Assembly (NCBI GenBank): GCA_963771985.1 | Contig: CAVYVO010000028.1 | Span: 248,001 to 312,000 of the forward strand | Direction of reading: 5' to 3' | Length of the DNA stretch: 64,000 bases | Origin: Trebonia sp963771985 | GTDB lineage: Bacteria; Actinomycetota; Actinomycetes; Streptosporangiales; Streptosporangiaceae | Part shown: positions 46,174-55,080 of the stretch, one piece after another | How the letters are laid out: each line of letters starts with the position of its first letter | How positions within the stretch are numbered: the stretch's first letter is position 1 | Notes under the pieces: generated by a model | The model's input: only the letters and a program-made list of their open reading frames with translations | Database searches by the model: none | Told to the model about the DNA's origin: nothing | Made by a program: the position numbers and the translations under genes

Positions 46174-48356
46174 GTGATGGGCCGCTGGTCGCCGGGCATG
46201 GCGGGCGGGTTGTCGTTGATCTCCTCGATGAGCATCGCGAGGGCGCGGGTGATGCGGGGCGTGCCGGGCTGCTGGAGGGTGACGGTGATCGCGCCGGGGG
46301 TGCTGGTGATGGTGCCGGCCAGGCCGCGGATGATGGTCTGGCGGGTGATGGCGCGGTATTCGTCGTCGTCGCGCAGGTAGGCGTTGAGGTGGCTGGCCAG
46401 CCAGTGCTCGGCGTTGTGCGCGAGCAGCCGCAGCACCATCTGCAGGCCGCGGCGGCGGGTCCGCAGCAGCGCGACTTTGGCTTCAGGGCCGATGACATTG
46501 GCGGGCAGCTTGGCGGGGATCTTGTCCCGGGCGGAGGCGGCGGCGTCCAGCTTCTTGCGCGCGGCGGTGATCTTCTCCTGCGCGGCGGGGATCAGCCTGG
46601 TGTTCTTGACGGCGGGCGTGATGGCCGGGTCAGCGAGGAGGGCGGCCAGGCCCCGCTCCGCTGCAGCCAGCGCCGTCTCCGCCTGCCGGACGGCGGCGTT
46701 CGCCTCCTTGCGGGCCGGGTTGTCCGCGATCTTGGTGTTTGCCTCGATGCCGGCGATGTAGTCGCAGATCTTGTCGATCCCGTAGTTCTCGCTGGCGTAC
46801 TTGAGGAAGTTCTCCTCCCGCCACCGGGACTTCAGCCAGGCCAGGACGTCCGCCGGGCAGGCATCAAAGTCCGACGTCAGGATCTGCAGCGCCACCTTGC
46901 CGTGCTCGAACAAGGTGAGCTGCCGGGCCTGGCCGTAGTCCTTGATGTCAGCGCTCTCCCCGGCCCAGGCGATCTCGCGGCGCCGCCCGCCGGCCGTGAT
47001 GGCGGTGATGACCGGCAGGGCCGCCGGGACGGCCAGCGGCGCCCGCCGGTAGGTCACCCAGTGCACGTCCTGCTCGCGGCAGTGCCGGAACACCTGCGCG
47101 TACGCCCCGCCGCGGTCGAACCCGAGCATGATCCCCGCGCCGGGTCCGGCGGCCTTCTTCAGCTCCGCCAGCGCCTTGGGCAAGGTGACCGCCAGGCCGG
47201 ACGGTTCGCCGGTCACGAAGCACACCGCCCGCCCGTCATGGGCGGTCACGTGGGTGTCGGCGCGGCCCTTCTCCGCCCGGCCCCGCTTGTTGTTCCAGCC
47301 CTTGGCCACCGGCCTGGCGCCGGCGTAGGGGACGAAATGGTCATCGACGTAATACACCCCCGAGACCACCGGGTCGGCGGCCAGCATCGCGGAGGCGAAC
47401 AGGCGCTGCAGCGCGACCGGGTCGGTGCGGCCGGCGATCGCGGCCAGCCTCGGCCGGATGGTCCGCAGGTCCGGCAGCGCCGCCAGCCCGGCCAGCGGCC
47501 CGGCCGCGGCGGCGGTCAGGTGCTTGAACTGCTCCACCGTCGCCGCGCCCAGCGCGAAGCAGATGCTGACCGCCGACAGCAGCGCCACGTCACCGGGCCG
47601 CCCGTCCCCGCCCGCCGCGGCGGCCAGGATCCCCCCGGCGCCGGCCCGGCCGCCGAAGGCGTGCAGCAGCATCGCGCCCGCATACCGGGAGGCGACCTCG
47701 CCGCAGATGCCCGGCCCGGACACCGCCGCGCCCTCACCGGCCCCGCCGCCGGCGGCGCCGTCCCGCCCGGCACCGGCGGCCGGCCCGGGCTCCGCCGCGG
47801 CCGGCCGCGGCTCCCGGCCCCCTGACCTGCCCTGCTCAGACTCCGGTTCCGGCGGCGCCGGCCCGGGTTCCGGTGACGGCCCCGGTGCGGGTCCCGGCTC
47901 AGGCGCGGGCTCCCCCAGCAGCAGCTGGTCCTGCGCGCCGGCGGGGCCGAGCCGCCGCAGCACCGTGGACTGAGCTGCCCCCAGCCGGCGGGCGATCTCC
48001 GCATCCCGCACCCCGGCCGCCCGCCATGCCCGCGCCCGCTCCCACGCGGCCGGATCCAGCTTGCCCGGGCGGCCCCGCGGCCGGACCACCCCGCCGGTGC
48101 CCTCGCGCAGCGCCCGGTTATGCAGCGTCGCCACGTAGTTCACCGTCAGGCCCATCAGCCGGGCCACCGCCTGACCGCCAAAGCCCAGCTGCCGCAGCAC
48201 CGCCACCGCCACGTTCCGCGCCCCGGCATCGCCGTCGCGGTAGCGGAACAGCAGCCGCGACCCGGCGAAGATAAGCGTCTCCCCGTCCGCGCTGACGCGG
48301 CGCAGGTCCCTGGGGTCCGGCATGCCCTCCAAGATGGCAGCCGCGGCGGGCGACAT
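45939..48356 (-). CDS. Transposase of IS copy 2
   Basis: 805 codons in one frame. N-terminal HTH (ARNVAVAVLRQLGFGGQAVA) and a second HTH (GVRDAEIARRLGAAQSTVLR), a Pro/Glu/Gly linker of about 70 residues, then GEVASRYAGAMLLHAFGG, VYYVDDHFVPYAGARPV, KGWNNKRGRAEKGRADTH, GFDRGGAYAQVFRHCRE and SRWREENFLKYASENYGI. The likely catalytic set is Asp, Asp, Glu in YYVDD, GFDRGG and WREEN. The IS ends at 46110; the last 57 codons lie in host DNA, so no stop exists inside the element in this frame. I do not know the IS family name. Confidence 0.85.
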   Translation of the reverse strand: MSPAAAAILEGMPDPRDLRRVSADGETLIFAGSRLLFRYRDGDAGARNVAVAVLRQLGFGGQAVARLMGLTVNYVATLHNRALREGTGGVVRPRGRPGKLDPAAWERARAWRAAGVRDAEIARRLGAAQSTVLRRLGPAGAQDQLLLGEPAPEPGPAPGPSPEPGPAPPEPESEQGRSGGREPRPAAAEPGPAAGAGRDGAAGGGAGEGAAVSGPGICGEVASRYAGAMLLHAFGGRAGAGGILAAAAGGDGRPGDVALLSAVSICFALGAATVEQFKHLTAAAAGPLAGLAALPDLRTIRPRLAAIAGRTDPVALQRLFASAMLAADPVVSGVYYVDDHFVPYAGARPVAKGWNNKRGRAEKGRADTHVTAHDGRAVCFVTGEPSGLAVTLPKALAELKKAAGPGAGIMLGFDRGGAYAQVFRHCREQDVHWVTYRRAPLAVPAALPVITAITAGGRRREIAWAGESADIKDYGQARQLTLFEHGKVALQILTSDFDACPADVLAWLKSRWREENFLKYASENYGIDKICDYIAGIEANTKIADNPARKEANAAVRQAETALAAAERGLAALLADPAITPAVKNTRLIPAAQEKITAARKKLDAAASARDKIPAKLPANVIGPEAKVALLRTRRRGLQMVLRLLAHNAEHWLASHLNAYLRDDDEYRAITRQTIIRGLAGTITSTPGAITVTLQQPGTPRITRALAMLIEEINDNPPAMPGDQRPITYQLASRPALLKTRPTARSGDLSLRLVGSSGLALVGSLPFPISCKSRRSQCKDDDQIGWSGIPACRMAVTCGLARFQI
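46064..46109 (+). pseudogene. Zinc-ribbon protein, 5' part (split by IS)
   Basis: ATG 46064, with AGGAAAAGG just upstream, reads MTPPEPNPTTPPDAD and is then interrupted at AGACT by IS copy 2. Joined to 48460 it continues SDPTKISYHQEEYADF in frame, giving a complete protein of about 118 residues. Confidence 0.75.
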
Positions 48357-48454
48357 GCCACAATCCTACCGCGGATTTAACACTTTATGGAAACCATTCC
48401 GTATCACGGACCGCAGGTCAGCAGGCATCCCGCCGCCCGGCTTCCGGAGATCTG
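46110..48454. mobile_element. Unclassified IS, copy 2 (2,345 bp)
   Basis: Inverted repeats CAGATCTCCGGAA (13 bp) at 46110-46122 and 48442-48454. A 5-bp direct repeat AGACT flanks it (46105-46109 and 48455-48459). Same terminal sequence and duplication length as the copy at 9851-12138. It splits the zinc-ribbon gene. Confidence 0.93.
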
Positions 48455-48770
48455 AGACTCAGACCCGACCAAGATCTCGTACCATCAGGAAGAGTACGCT
48501 GATTTTGCGACGCAACTGGGCGGCAAATGGAAAGAGGACACTGACCTTAACGGCCTTACGCTTAAGGCGTCGTGCCCCCGTTGCACGCACAGCGACGGCA
48601 TCGATGTTTTCCTGCCGCTCGATCTCGCAGGGTGGAGAAGAGCCAACCGACAGACCAGTACGTCTAAGCAGTTCGTCGAATGCACATGTGGCGAAGATCA
48701 CCATGGCCGGCCGGCCAATGCGTCGGGATGCGGACGCTGGGGGATGGTCTCAGTCACTCTGGACTCCTGA
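48455..48770 (+). pseudogene. Zinc-ribbon protein, 3' part
   Basis: Continues from 46109: PTKISYHQEEYADFATQLGG, LKASCPRCTHSDGIDVFLPL, then FVECTCGEDHHGRPANASGC and GRWGMVSVTLDS. Two CxxC/CxC knuckles plus GCG suggest one zinc ribbon with a conserved H-x-R-P and G-C-G-x-W tail. I have a loose memory of similar small actinobacterial proteins but no assigned role. It stops nine bases before the GTG of the membrane-protein gene, so the two are an operon. Inactive as it stands because its start lies 2.3 kb away. Confidence 0.75.
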
Positions 48771-48779
48771 GGACTGCCT

Positions 48780-49388
48780 GTGCCAAGCGTGGCCGATGAA
48801 CATCGTTTCTGGTCGACCAAGCGAGTCGATGCGAGCCATAATAAGCTTGACATCGTTCAGTCGTCCGCAGGGAAATGGCAGGCAGCACTCGCGGCCTTTC
48901 TCGGCGTATACGCCACTGTCGGCTTCGTTCTTAGCCCGGATAAGCTCGCGGCTCTGCCAGTACACGGAAGCGCCGAAATCATCCTCCTCGCAGGATACGC
49001 GCTCGCGGGTGCCCTCGGCATTATCGCGATCATCCTGGCGAACCTTGCGAGCCAGGGAATACCAGAGGTCAAGCTTCGTACGCTTGTTACCGACACAGAT
49101 TACCGGACGATAATCACGGACCGCGCCGTTACGGCAAGCCGCCAGCTCCGGCTGGCCATGGCGTTCGCCGGCATAGCTGGATTGGTGGCAATCGCCGGCT
49201 CCGGCTACCTCCTGATCGCCGGAGTAATCGCTGCGAACCATCCCGACGCCACTGTCGTCAGTCCCGAGGGTGCCTACTGCGGCGAACTGCTGAACTCGAA
49301 TGGCAGGCTCAGCCTGCGATTGCAGACGGGCCAGGTCGTCTCCATAGCTGGAGCTACGCTCACCCAAGTCAGCTCATGCCCAGGCTGA
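48780..49388 (+). CDS. Three-helix membrane protein of unknown function
   Basis: 202 residues from GTG 48780. Cytoplasmic-looking N-terminus (FWSTKRVDASHNKLDIVQSS), membrane helices at about 34-52 (AALAAFLGVYATVGFVL), 67-87 (IILLAGYALAGALGIIAIIL) and 124-150 (LRLAMAFAGIAGLVAIAGS), and an external C-terminal domain with two Cys (GAYCGELL ... SSCPG) that may pair. Nine bases after the zinc-ribbon gene. No family recognised. Confidence 0.75.
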   Translation: MPSVADEHRFWSTKRVDASHNKLDIVQSSAGKWQAALAAFLGVYATVGFVLSPDKLAALPVHGSAEIILLAGYALAGALGIIAIILANLASQGIPEVKLRTLVTDTDYRTIITDRAVTASRQLRLAMAFAGIAGLVAIAGSGYLLIAGVIAANHPDATVVSPEGAYCGELLNSNGRLSLRLQTGQVVSIAGATLTQVSSCPG

Positions 49389-49637
49389 CTAGCCATCCAC
49401 AGACCTGGAAGCATTGATCTCACGGATGATCTTCAGGTCCACCCCTTCGGTGGCGGCGAGGCGGTGGATGACTTCCTGGTGGAGGCGGTTGAGGCCGCGT
49501 CCGAAGCGCTCCGGTCTAGGCGGACGGTGCCGTAGAAGCGGGGTATTCTCCGGGCTGGACGGGCGAGGAGGGACAGGCGAGCCGCCATATGAGCCTGAAG
49601 AGACAGTCCCGCCGAAAGCGGCGTCTGGACCGGGCAT
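49389..49637 (-). pseudogene. DUF499-like C-terminal fragment
   Basis: Reads PERFGRGLNRLHQEVIHRLA, then ATEGVDLKIIREINA and stop. This resembles the last block of large DUF499 ATP-binding proteins, where a helix ending in a gene-specific L-x-Q-E-V-I precedes a beta strand. Only about 40 residues look homologous. It is probably the tail of a deleted gene. The overlap with DUF499 is from memory and weak. Confidence 0.4.
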
Positions 49638-50614
49638 CGTGACGGATCCCCTTACGGGGCGGCCGAACTAGTCCCGGTTGTTTCCGTACCCGCCGCTCCA
49701 GACGTCACCGCGTCTCCGCCTAACGTGCCAGCGGCCGCCGTTGCGGTGCGGGCCGCTACCTGCTCGGCGCCTTCGGCCTCGCGCTGGACCCTGGCACCAC
49801 CGGGGTGGACCAGCAGCGTCGAGTCCCAGAGCAAGTTGTGGCGGATCGTACAACTTTTGGTGCATATTCGGCAGATTTGGCCCCGCACAAGGCTGGAATC
49901 CTCGGTTCAAGCGTAGATAAAGGCATCAATCCTGGCGGCCAAATCCTTGACAGCAACAGGCGTCGTGGCAGCTGAATTGGGCGGTCTACGCCGTATATTT
50001 ATGCATCGCGCGCTTGGAGGTGAACGTCCGCATCTGCCTGTTAAATGAACAACTGAGACGTTGCCGCAGCTCAGCGAGCTGAATGCCCGCACGGCCGATG
50101 CCGCGGCGCTGAGCGAAATGTCCTCATCGCCGAGTCGAAGCAGCTCCGACCTTCGGCTCGGCATTATAGAAAGCGGGCATATGGTGCCGAACAGGTCACT
50201 CACTCTCCTCGCTGCTGCTTTTGATACACCGGCCCGACCCACCTTGAGCGTGACGAGAACGTACTGACCTGTGGCAATGTCCGAACCCTAGAGTTCCCAT
50301 TGATTGTTCAGAGAATGCCGCGATGAGAAATATGCCCATCGGACTTCAGCGCGCAGAACTGGAGCGTCTGCTTGAGTCATCGACGTGGACGGAGCGGAGT
50401 ATGAGCCGCGCTAAATCGGCGATCGGCTCGGGTCCGATAACCGGCGATCAAGCACGACCTGCTGACGTTCCGTGATAGACCGCGAGACCGGATGCGCAAT
50501 CGCCGCCACCAAGTCACTCACTGCCCTTTGCCCGCGCCCAGCGCGGACAGCGTCAAGGTCCTCGCGATGGCCTGGTGCTCATCGCAGCCAAGGCCTGCTT
50601 ATTCGGGCAGACTG
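49638..50614. other. No gene recognised
   Basis: Nearly 1 kb with lower GC than the surroundings and only short open frames on either strand. A minus-strand stretch DSTLLVHPGGARVQREAE (49652-49888) may be more debris of the same lost gene. No RNA or repeat seen. Confidence 0.4.
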
Positions 50615-51001
50615 ATGGTTATGCATCGGAGTCGGCTCTCTACCCTGCTCATCGACGTTTCCAGCGACCGGGCGTCCGACGCCGCCGCATTCTGGTCGGC
50701 GGCGCTCGGCGTGCCGGCGAGTCCCGTGCCCGGCGAGGAGCAGTTCATTTCGCTGCCCGGCGCATTTCCGGGGCTGGTTACCGCGATCCAGGCAGTGGAC
50801 GACGAGCCTCGATACCACCTCGACATTGAGACTGACGACGTGGTGGCCGAGACGGCCCGGCTCGTGGCCCTGGGGGCCGTCGAGGTCCGGCGATGGCTCG
50901 ACTGCCGGATCCTCCGGGCGCCGGGCGGTCACCTCCTGTGCGTCATCCCGTTGCACAGCGACCCCGACGTCTTCCAGCGGCTCGCGCGCGTCTGGGACTA
51001 G
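50615..51001 (+). CDS. VOC/glyoxalase-like protein
   Basis: 128 residues from ATG 50615 (MVMHRSRLSTLLIDVSSD). Blocks: DAAAFWSAALGVPASPVPGE, RYHLDIETDDVVAETARLVA, LGAVEVRRW and LRAPGGHLLCVIPLH. This fits the glyoxalase-like domain with paired beta-alpha-beta units. It lacks a clear set of metal-binding His/Glu residues apart from the H of YHLDIE and a C-terminal H. Substrate unknown. Confidence 0.82.
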   Translation: MVMHRSRLSTLLIDVSSDRASDAAAFWSAALGVPASPVPGEEQFISLPGAFPGLVTAIQAVDDEPRYHLDIETDDVVAETARLVALGAVEVRRWLDCRILRAPGGHLLCVIPLHSDPDVFQRLARVWD

Positions 51002-51058
51002 CTAGAAGGTTGTTTCGCCTGTTGCGGTCAACTGCTGCGTTTGTAAGACGCCGCTTCC

Positions 51059-51184
51059 CACGCCGATCCGCGCACCACAATGCGGTATGACCGGGCCCGC
51101 GCCTCCCTGGACCGCCACGCGACCTACGTCGTGACCGCCTATGTCGCGGGAGCACCACGGAAACGCCTTCCCCCGTCCGCCTGA
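51059..51184 (+). pseudogene. Tyrosine recombinase C-terminal remnant
   Basis: Reads HADPRTTMRYDRARASLDRH then ATYVVTAYVAGA and a stop. This is the end of the catalytic domain of an actinobacterial phage-type integrase; the first H and the Tyr of MRYDRAR are the last catalytic residues. Nothing upstream belongs to it. Confidence 0.75.
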
Positions 51185-51574
51185 CCGGCTCGCGGCGCAT
51201 CTGGCCCGGCAGAAATGGCAACCGGACGTACCATCGAGGATGATCCTCCCTGCTGTTCGGCGCTGCTTGGTGAGCGGCAAATCCGTCGCCTATCCGGCGC
51301 GCAGATCGGGATGTCCGGCGTCAAGGTGGCTGGCAGCGCCTGCGCCAGATCTGGAGCAGGTCAGCTGCGGGCCCGATCCCGGCGGACAAGCGGATCAGCG
51401 TCTCCGGGACGGCGCGGAGATCGTCGCCCGGGGAGGGGCAGGTGCTGGCTGCCGTCGTGACCCCAGAAAACAACAATCAAGATCGGGTGGCATCCGCCGA
51501 CGGGACAGGACATCGGCGCCCGCAGCCGCCGCGGTGGGCCAGCGGCGGGGCCAGCATCCCGTCGCGGCGGGAGG

Positions 51575-52135
51575 TCAGACCTTGGTGCGCATGACCCACC
51601 GCCACTTGGCGATCTTCCGATCCCGCGTGAAGCCGTACCGCGCATACAACTCCTCCGGGCCTGTGTGCAGATAGGCACCACGCTGCGGAGGCCGCTCTTC
51701 GGTCTGCTCCGGATAGGCCTCTACAACGCCGCCGCCGGCCCGCTTGATCTCGTCGAGTGCCGCTGCGACCGCAGCGGCGGCGACGCCCTTGCCGCGGTCC
51801 TTCGCGTTGGTGAAGATGCAGCCGATCCGCCAGTCTGGCAACTCGGCTAGGCCCTTTTCGTAGACCTTGGGGTTCTTGATGGTAGCCACCTCGGCCGGTG
51901 GTCCGAACTGGCACCAACCGACGCAGCGGTCACCGTCGTAGACGAGCACCTGGTGGACCGTCCCGCACGTCACATGCCGACGCTTCAGCTCCCGGTTTCC
52001 TTCGCGCCCGTGGCCGACTCCCTCCAGGTGGAATCCAATGCACCAGCAACCACCCCAGACGCCGTTGTTAGCCTCGACGAGCGCAGCGAAGTCGTCCCAG
52101 GTCTCCGGCGTGAGCATCCGAGTCGTAAATGTCAT
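51575..52135 (-). CDS. GNAT N-acetyltransferase
   Basis: 186 residues from ATG 52135 (MTFTTRMLTPETWDDFAAL). Landmarks: GGCWCIGFH, VLVYDGDRCVGWCQFGPP (beta4), and DWRIGCIFTNAKDRGKGVAA, where R-x-x-G-x-G/A at the acetyl-CoA loop reads KDRGKGVA. The end reads EELYARYGFTRDRKIAKWRW. Acetyl acceptor unknown. The longer frame to 52180 lacks support. Confidence 0.88.
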   Translation of the reverse strand: MTFTTRMLTPETWDDFAALVEANNGVWGGCWCIGFHLEGVGHGREGNRELKRRHVTCGTVHQVLVYDGDRCVGWCQFGPPAEVATIKNPKVYEKGLAELPDWRIGCIFTNAKDRGKGVAAAAVAAALDEIKRAGGGVVEAYPEQTEERPPQRGAYLHTGPEELYARYGFTRDRKIAKWRWVMRTKV

Positions 52136-52499
52136 ACCCCTAGTGTGCCTGAGCGGTCTGACCTGCGATTTAACGGCCAAGGCGGTCTCCCGGACTGCAT
52201 CCAGAAAGCCGAAAGAATCTGGACGCCTCCGCCAGCGACCTCGGGCGCGGGGATGGACGATCGTACGCGGCAGATGCGACAGATGCGCGCCTGGGGGCGG
52301 GCAGGCGCCTGGTCATCCCGTCACCATCTCAAAAGCCGGAATGGATGATCTGTGCTCAGCCGCGCTGCTACACCCTCCCGATCACCGACCGTCCATACTC
52401 GGCGATAGGGAACTCGGCCGGCCAGCGCTCCGATCACGGTCAGCGACTGGCAGACTGTCGGCGTGGAGCCAGTCGCGGGGGTCACGGCCGCCGGTCGCG

Positions 52500-53240
52500 G
52501 TGGTCGCGCCGGCCAGCGAGGTAGATACGGCGTTCGACGGCGGATACGCCGGGGTGGCGGTGTCCGGCTTGATCGAGGCGGGGCTGGCAGGCGCGGTGAC
52601 CTGGGCGGCGCGCCGTCGCAGGCCTGCCGTCGCGGCGCTGGCCGCCGCGGGCGGCGCGGCGGTAGCGGGGTCGGCGGCGAGCTACCTGTATTCCACCGGG
52701 CCGGGCAAGCGCGCGATCTGGGGGCAGCTGCTGGACGACCTGGGCCTGCGGGGCGACGAGCACGTCTTGGACGTGGGGTGCGGCCGCGGCGCGGTGCTGA
52801 TGCTGGCGGCCCGCCGGGTGCCCGCGGGCCGGGCGGTGGGGGTGGACGTGTGGCGCCGCCGTGACCAGAGCGGCAACAGCCGTGCTGCCGCTGAGCGCAA
52901 CGCGGCGGCCGAGGGCGTGCGCGACCAGGTAGAGCTTGCCGATGCCGACGCGCGTGACCTTCCGTTTGGATCGGCGTCGTTCGACGTGGTGGTCAGCAGC
53001 CTGGCGATCAGCAACATCCGGGGCGCCGACGGGCGGGCACAGGCGCTGCGCGAGGTGGTACGGGTGCTGCGGCCAGGCGGACGGCTGCGCATCGTCGACC
53101 AGGGCGCGGACCGCTATGCCGCCGTGCTGCGGGAGGCCGGCTGCACCGGCGTGGCCGTGCGACAGCTTGACCGGCGGACCTGGTACGGCCTGCCGGGTCA
53201 TCACATCCCCTTGGTCGCAGCCACCCGGCCACCCGGCTGA
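52500..53240 (+). CDS. Class I SAM-dependent methyltransferase with N-terminal membrane segment
   Basis: About 246 residues from GTG 52500, start uncertain (the frame is open to 52038). The N-terminal 65 residues form two Ala/Gly-rich hydrophobic helices. The methyltransferase domain then shows motif I VLDVGCGRGAVLMLAARRVP, motif II region AVGVDVWRRRDQSG, motif III-IV ADARDLPFGSASFDVVVSSL and LREVVRVLRPGGRLRIVDQG. Substrate unknown. Confidence 0.85.
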   Translation: MVAPASEVDTAFDGGYAGVAVSGLIEAGLAGAVTWAARRRRPAVAALAAAGGAAVAGSAASYLYSTGPGKRAIWGQLLDDLGLRGDEHVLDVGCGRGAVLMLAARRVPAGRAVGVDVWRRRDQSGNSRAAAERNAAAEGVRDQVELADADARDLPFGSASFDVVVSSLAISNIRGADGRAQALREVVRVLRPGGRLRIVDQGADRYAAVLREAGCTGVAVRQLDRRTWYGLPGHHIPLVAATRPPG

Positions 53241-53370
53241 CGCCCGCCAGGCGCGGGTACTCGCAAACGGACCCGCCGCTATGCGCGGCTGGTTGAACCT
53301 GGCGACGTGATGCTGCAACGATACGAATCTGGTAGTTCTGCGCAGCTCCAGCCGAGCGCCGGGAGGTCTT

Positions 53371-53859
53371 ATGAGCGCGTCGGACTCCGGTGCGGTGAGC
53401 CCGGTGCCGGAACATCTACGTACTGTGACGCCTCGGCTGGTGGTCTCCGATGGCGCGGCCGCGATCGCCTTCTATGCCCGGGCGTTTGGCGCTGAGCAGG
53501 TCGGGGACCGGTTCACCGGCCCAGACGGCGGGCTGATCCACGCCGAGGTCCGGATCGGCGACTCGGTGGTGATGGTTACCGAAGATGCGGTCGATGGCCC
53601 CGTTAGCTCCCCGGAGCGGCTGGGCGGGAAGGTCACCTGCGTCCTGTCCTTGTACTGGGCGGATGTGGATGCGGCGTGGGAGCGGGCGGTTGCGGCTGGC
53701 GCCGAGGTGATGTACCCGCTTGCGGACCAGTTCTACGGGGAGCGTGGCGGGCGGCTGCGCGATCCGTTCGGCCAGCAGTGGATGATGAGCCAGCACATCG
53801 AGGATGTGCCGGCCGGGGAAATGGCCCGCAGGGCAGCGGCCTTCTTTTCTGGCCAGTAG
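53371..53859 (+). CDS. PhnB-like VOC protein
   Basis: 162 residues with GGGAGG upstream of ATG 53371. Starts MSASDSGAVSPVPEHLRTVT; then AIAFYARAFGAEQVGDRFTG, GGLIHAEVRIGDSVVMVTED, LSLYWADVDAAWERAVAAGA and RLRDPFGQQWMMSQHIED. Matches the PhnB/YdcE-like group of the VOC superfamily. No defined reaction. Confidence 0.9.
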   Translation: MSASDSGAVSPVPEHLRTVTPRLVVSDGAAAIAFYARAFGAEQVGDRFTGPDGGLIHAEVRIGDSVVMVTEDAVDGPVSSPERLGGKVTCVLSLYWADVDAAWERAVAAGAEVMYPLADQFYGERGGRLRDPFGQQWMMSQHIEDVPAGEMARRAAAFFSGQ

Positions 53860-54012
53860 CCTGCGCAACCAGGCACGGCGAGCACCGCGGGCCCGGCCGA
53901 TGACGGGGCCAGCAGCCGTGCGTGAGCGCAGCCGGACGGCGTCGGCTTGCCGCGCGACGCTGTCAGCGTGTCCGGGACTGCCCCGGCGAGCGTGGTAGCC
54001 GACCAGGAGGTC

Positions 54013-55080
54013 CTATCGGCCGAGGAACCGCATCACGGCGGCGGCGTCGGCGCCCAGCGCCGCTTGGGTCTGGGTGTCCAGCGGCATGAACGGTGCGAGC
54101 ACGACTTGGCCGCCCGTGATGTTCCAGGTCGCCACGGCCCGGCCGCCGGCCAGCGCGAACGGCCGGAACAGTCCGTTGACCGTGACGATCCGCCGGTGCG
54201 GGCCGACGATAGGGTCCCGGGAAGCCCAGCCGAGTAGCAGCGGCTCGAACGCGCCCAGCAGCAGTGGCGGCGGCAGCGCGGCAGCCGCTCGCCGCGGGTT
54301 GGCTGGCAGCTCGGCCAGGCCGTCCGCTCGCTGGATCGCGCCGCACCGGGCCAGGCCGAGCCGGGCATCCCGAAGCCCGATGCCCGACCACTGGGCGAGG
54401 TCACGGTCAGATGCCGGGGCATGCCCGGCAAGATATCGCCGGGCCAGTTCACCAAGCGCCGCCTCGCGGCTCATCCCCGGCGGCGGTGTGCCCAGCCAGT
54501 CCCGGGCCAGCACGAATGCCTGGTCCCGTCCGGCCACCGGGCCGCGCACGATCAGGCCCCGGATGCTGGCCAGCGCCAGGATGTGCACCATCGCCTGACC
54601 TTCGGTCCGCACCCCGGCAGCGGCGACTCGCTCGCGCAGCTGAGAGCGGGTCAGCGGGCCGTCGGCGGCCAGCGCGGCCTGCACGGTGGCCACCGCCCGC
54701 TCCGCATCCTGCGGCGGCACGCCCTCTTGTGCCAGCCGGCGCGAGTTCCCGGTGCGCAGCTGCGGGGTGGTGAGCGGATGCAGCCACCAGTAGTCCCCGG
54801 CGCAGACCAGGTGCAGGGTGCCGCGGTTCAGCCAGGTGACGATCAGCGAACGCCGCTGGGAGAGGGCAGCGTCGACGTCCGAGGCAGACAATCCCGCTGA
54901 CCGCGCCCGGATCGTTAGCCGCGCGCCACGCAGGTCTTGCGCCTGGATCGCCAGCAGCCGCCCGGCAACCTCCTCGGCACTGTCCGCTGGGTCGCCGCCG
55001 AGCAGTTGTGCCGCGCATCGTTCCGCGGTCACCGCCAGATCGCCGGGCTCCGCGGCCGCCTGGGATTCTGAAGTGCTCAC
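54013..55080 (-). CDS. Winged-helix DNA-binding domain protein (HTH_42)
   Basis: 355 residues from GTG 55080 (MSTSESQAAAEPGD). Blocks: AGRLLAIQAQDLRGARLTIR, LNRGTLHLVCAGDYWWLHPL, GPLTRSQLRERVAAAG, RYLAGHAPASDRDLAQWSGI and LLLGAFEPLLLGWASRDPIV, ending in TVNGLFRPFALAGGR. This is the three-winged-helix family that includes the DNA crosslink glycosylase AlkX/YcaQ; catalytic use of the Gln in AIQAQDL is known for the glycosylases. Whether this one is a glycosylase is inference. Confidence 0.9.
   Translation of the reverse strand: MSTSESQAAAEPGDLAVTAERCAAQLLGGDPADSAEEVAGRLLAIQAQDLRGARLTIRARSAGLSASDVDAALSQRRSLIVTWLNRGTLHLVCAGDYWWLHPLTTPQLRTGNSRRLAQEGVPPQDAERAVATVQAALAADGPLTRSQLRERVAAAGVRTEGQAMVHILALASIRGLIVRGPVAGRDQAFVLARDWLGTPPPGMSREAALGELARRYLAGHAPASDRDLAQWSGIGLRDARLGLARCGAIQRADGLAELPANPRRAAAALPPPLLLGAFEPLLLGWASRDPIVGPHRRIVTVNGLFRPFALAGGRAVATWNITGGQVVLAPFMPLDTQTQAALGADAAAVMRFLGR

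Noticed and set aside
46389..47825. 478-codon plus-strand frame
   Set aside because: Antisense to the transposase of IS copy 2.
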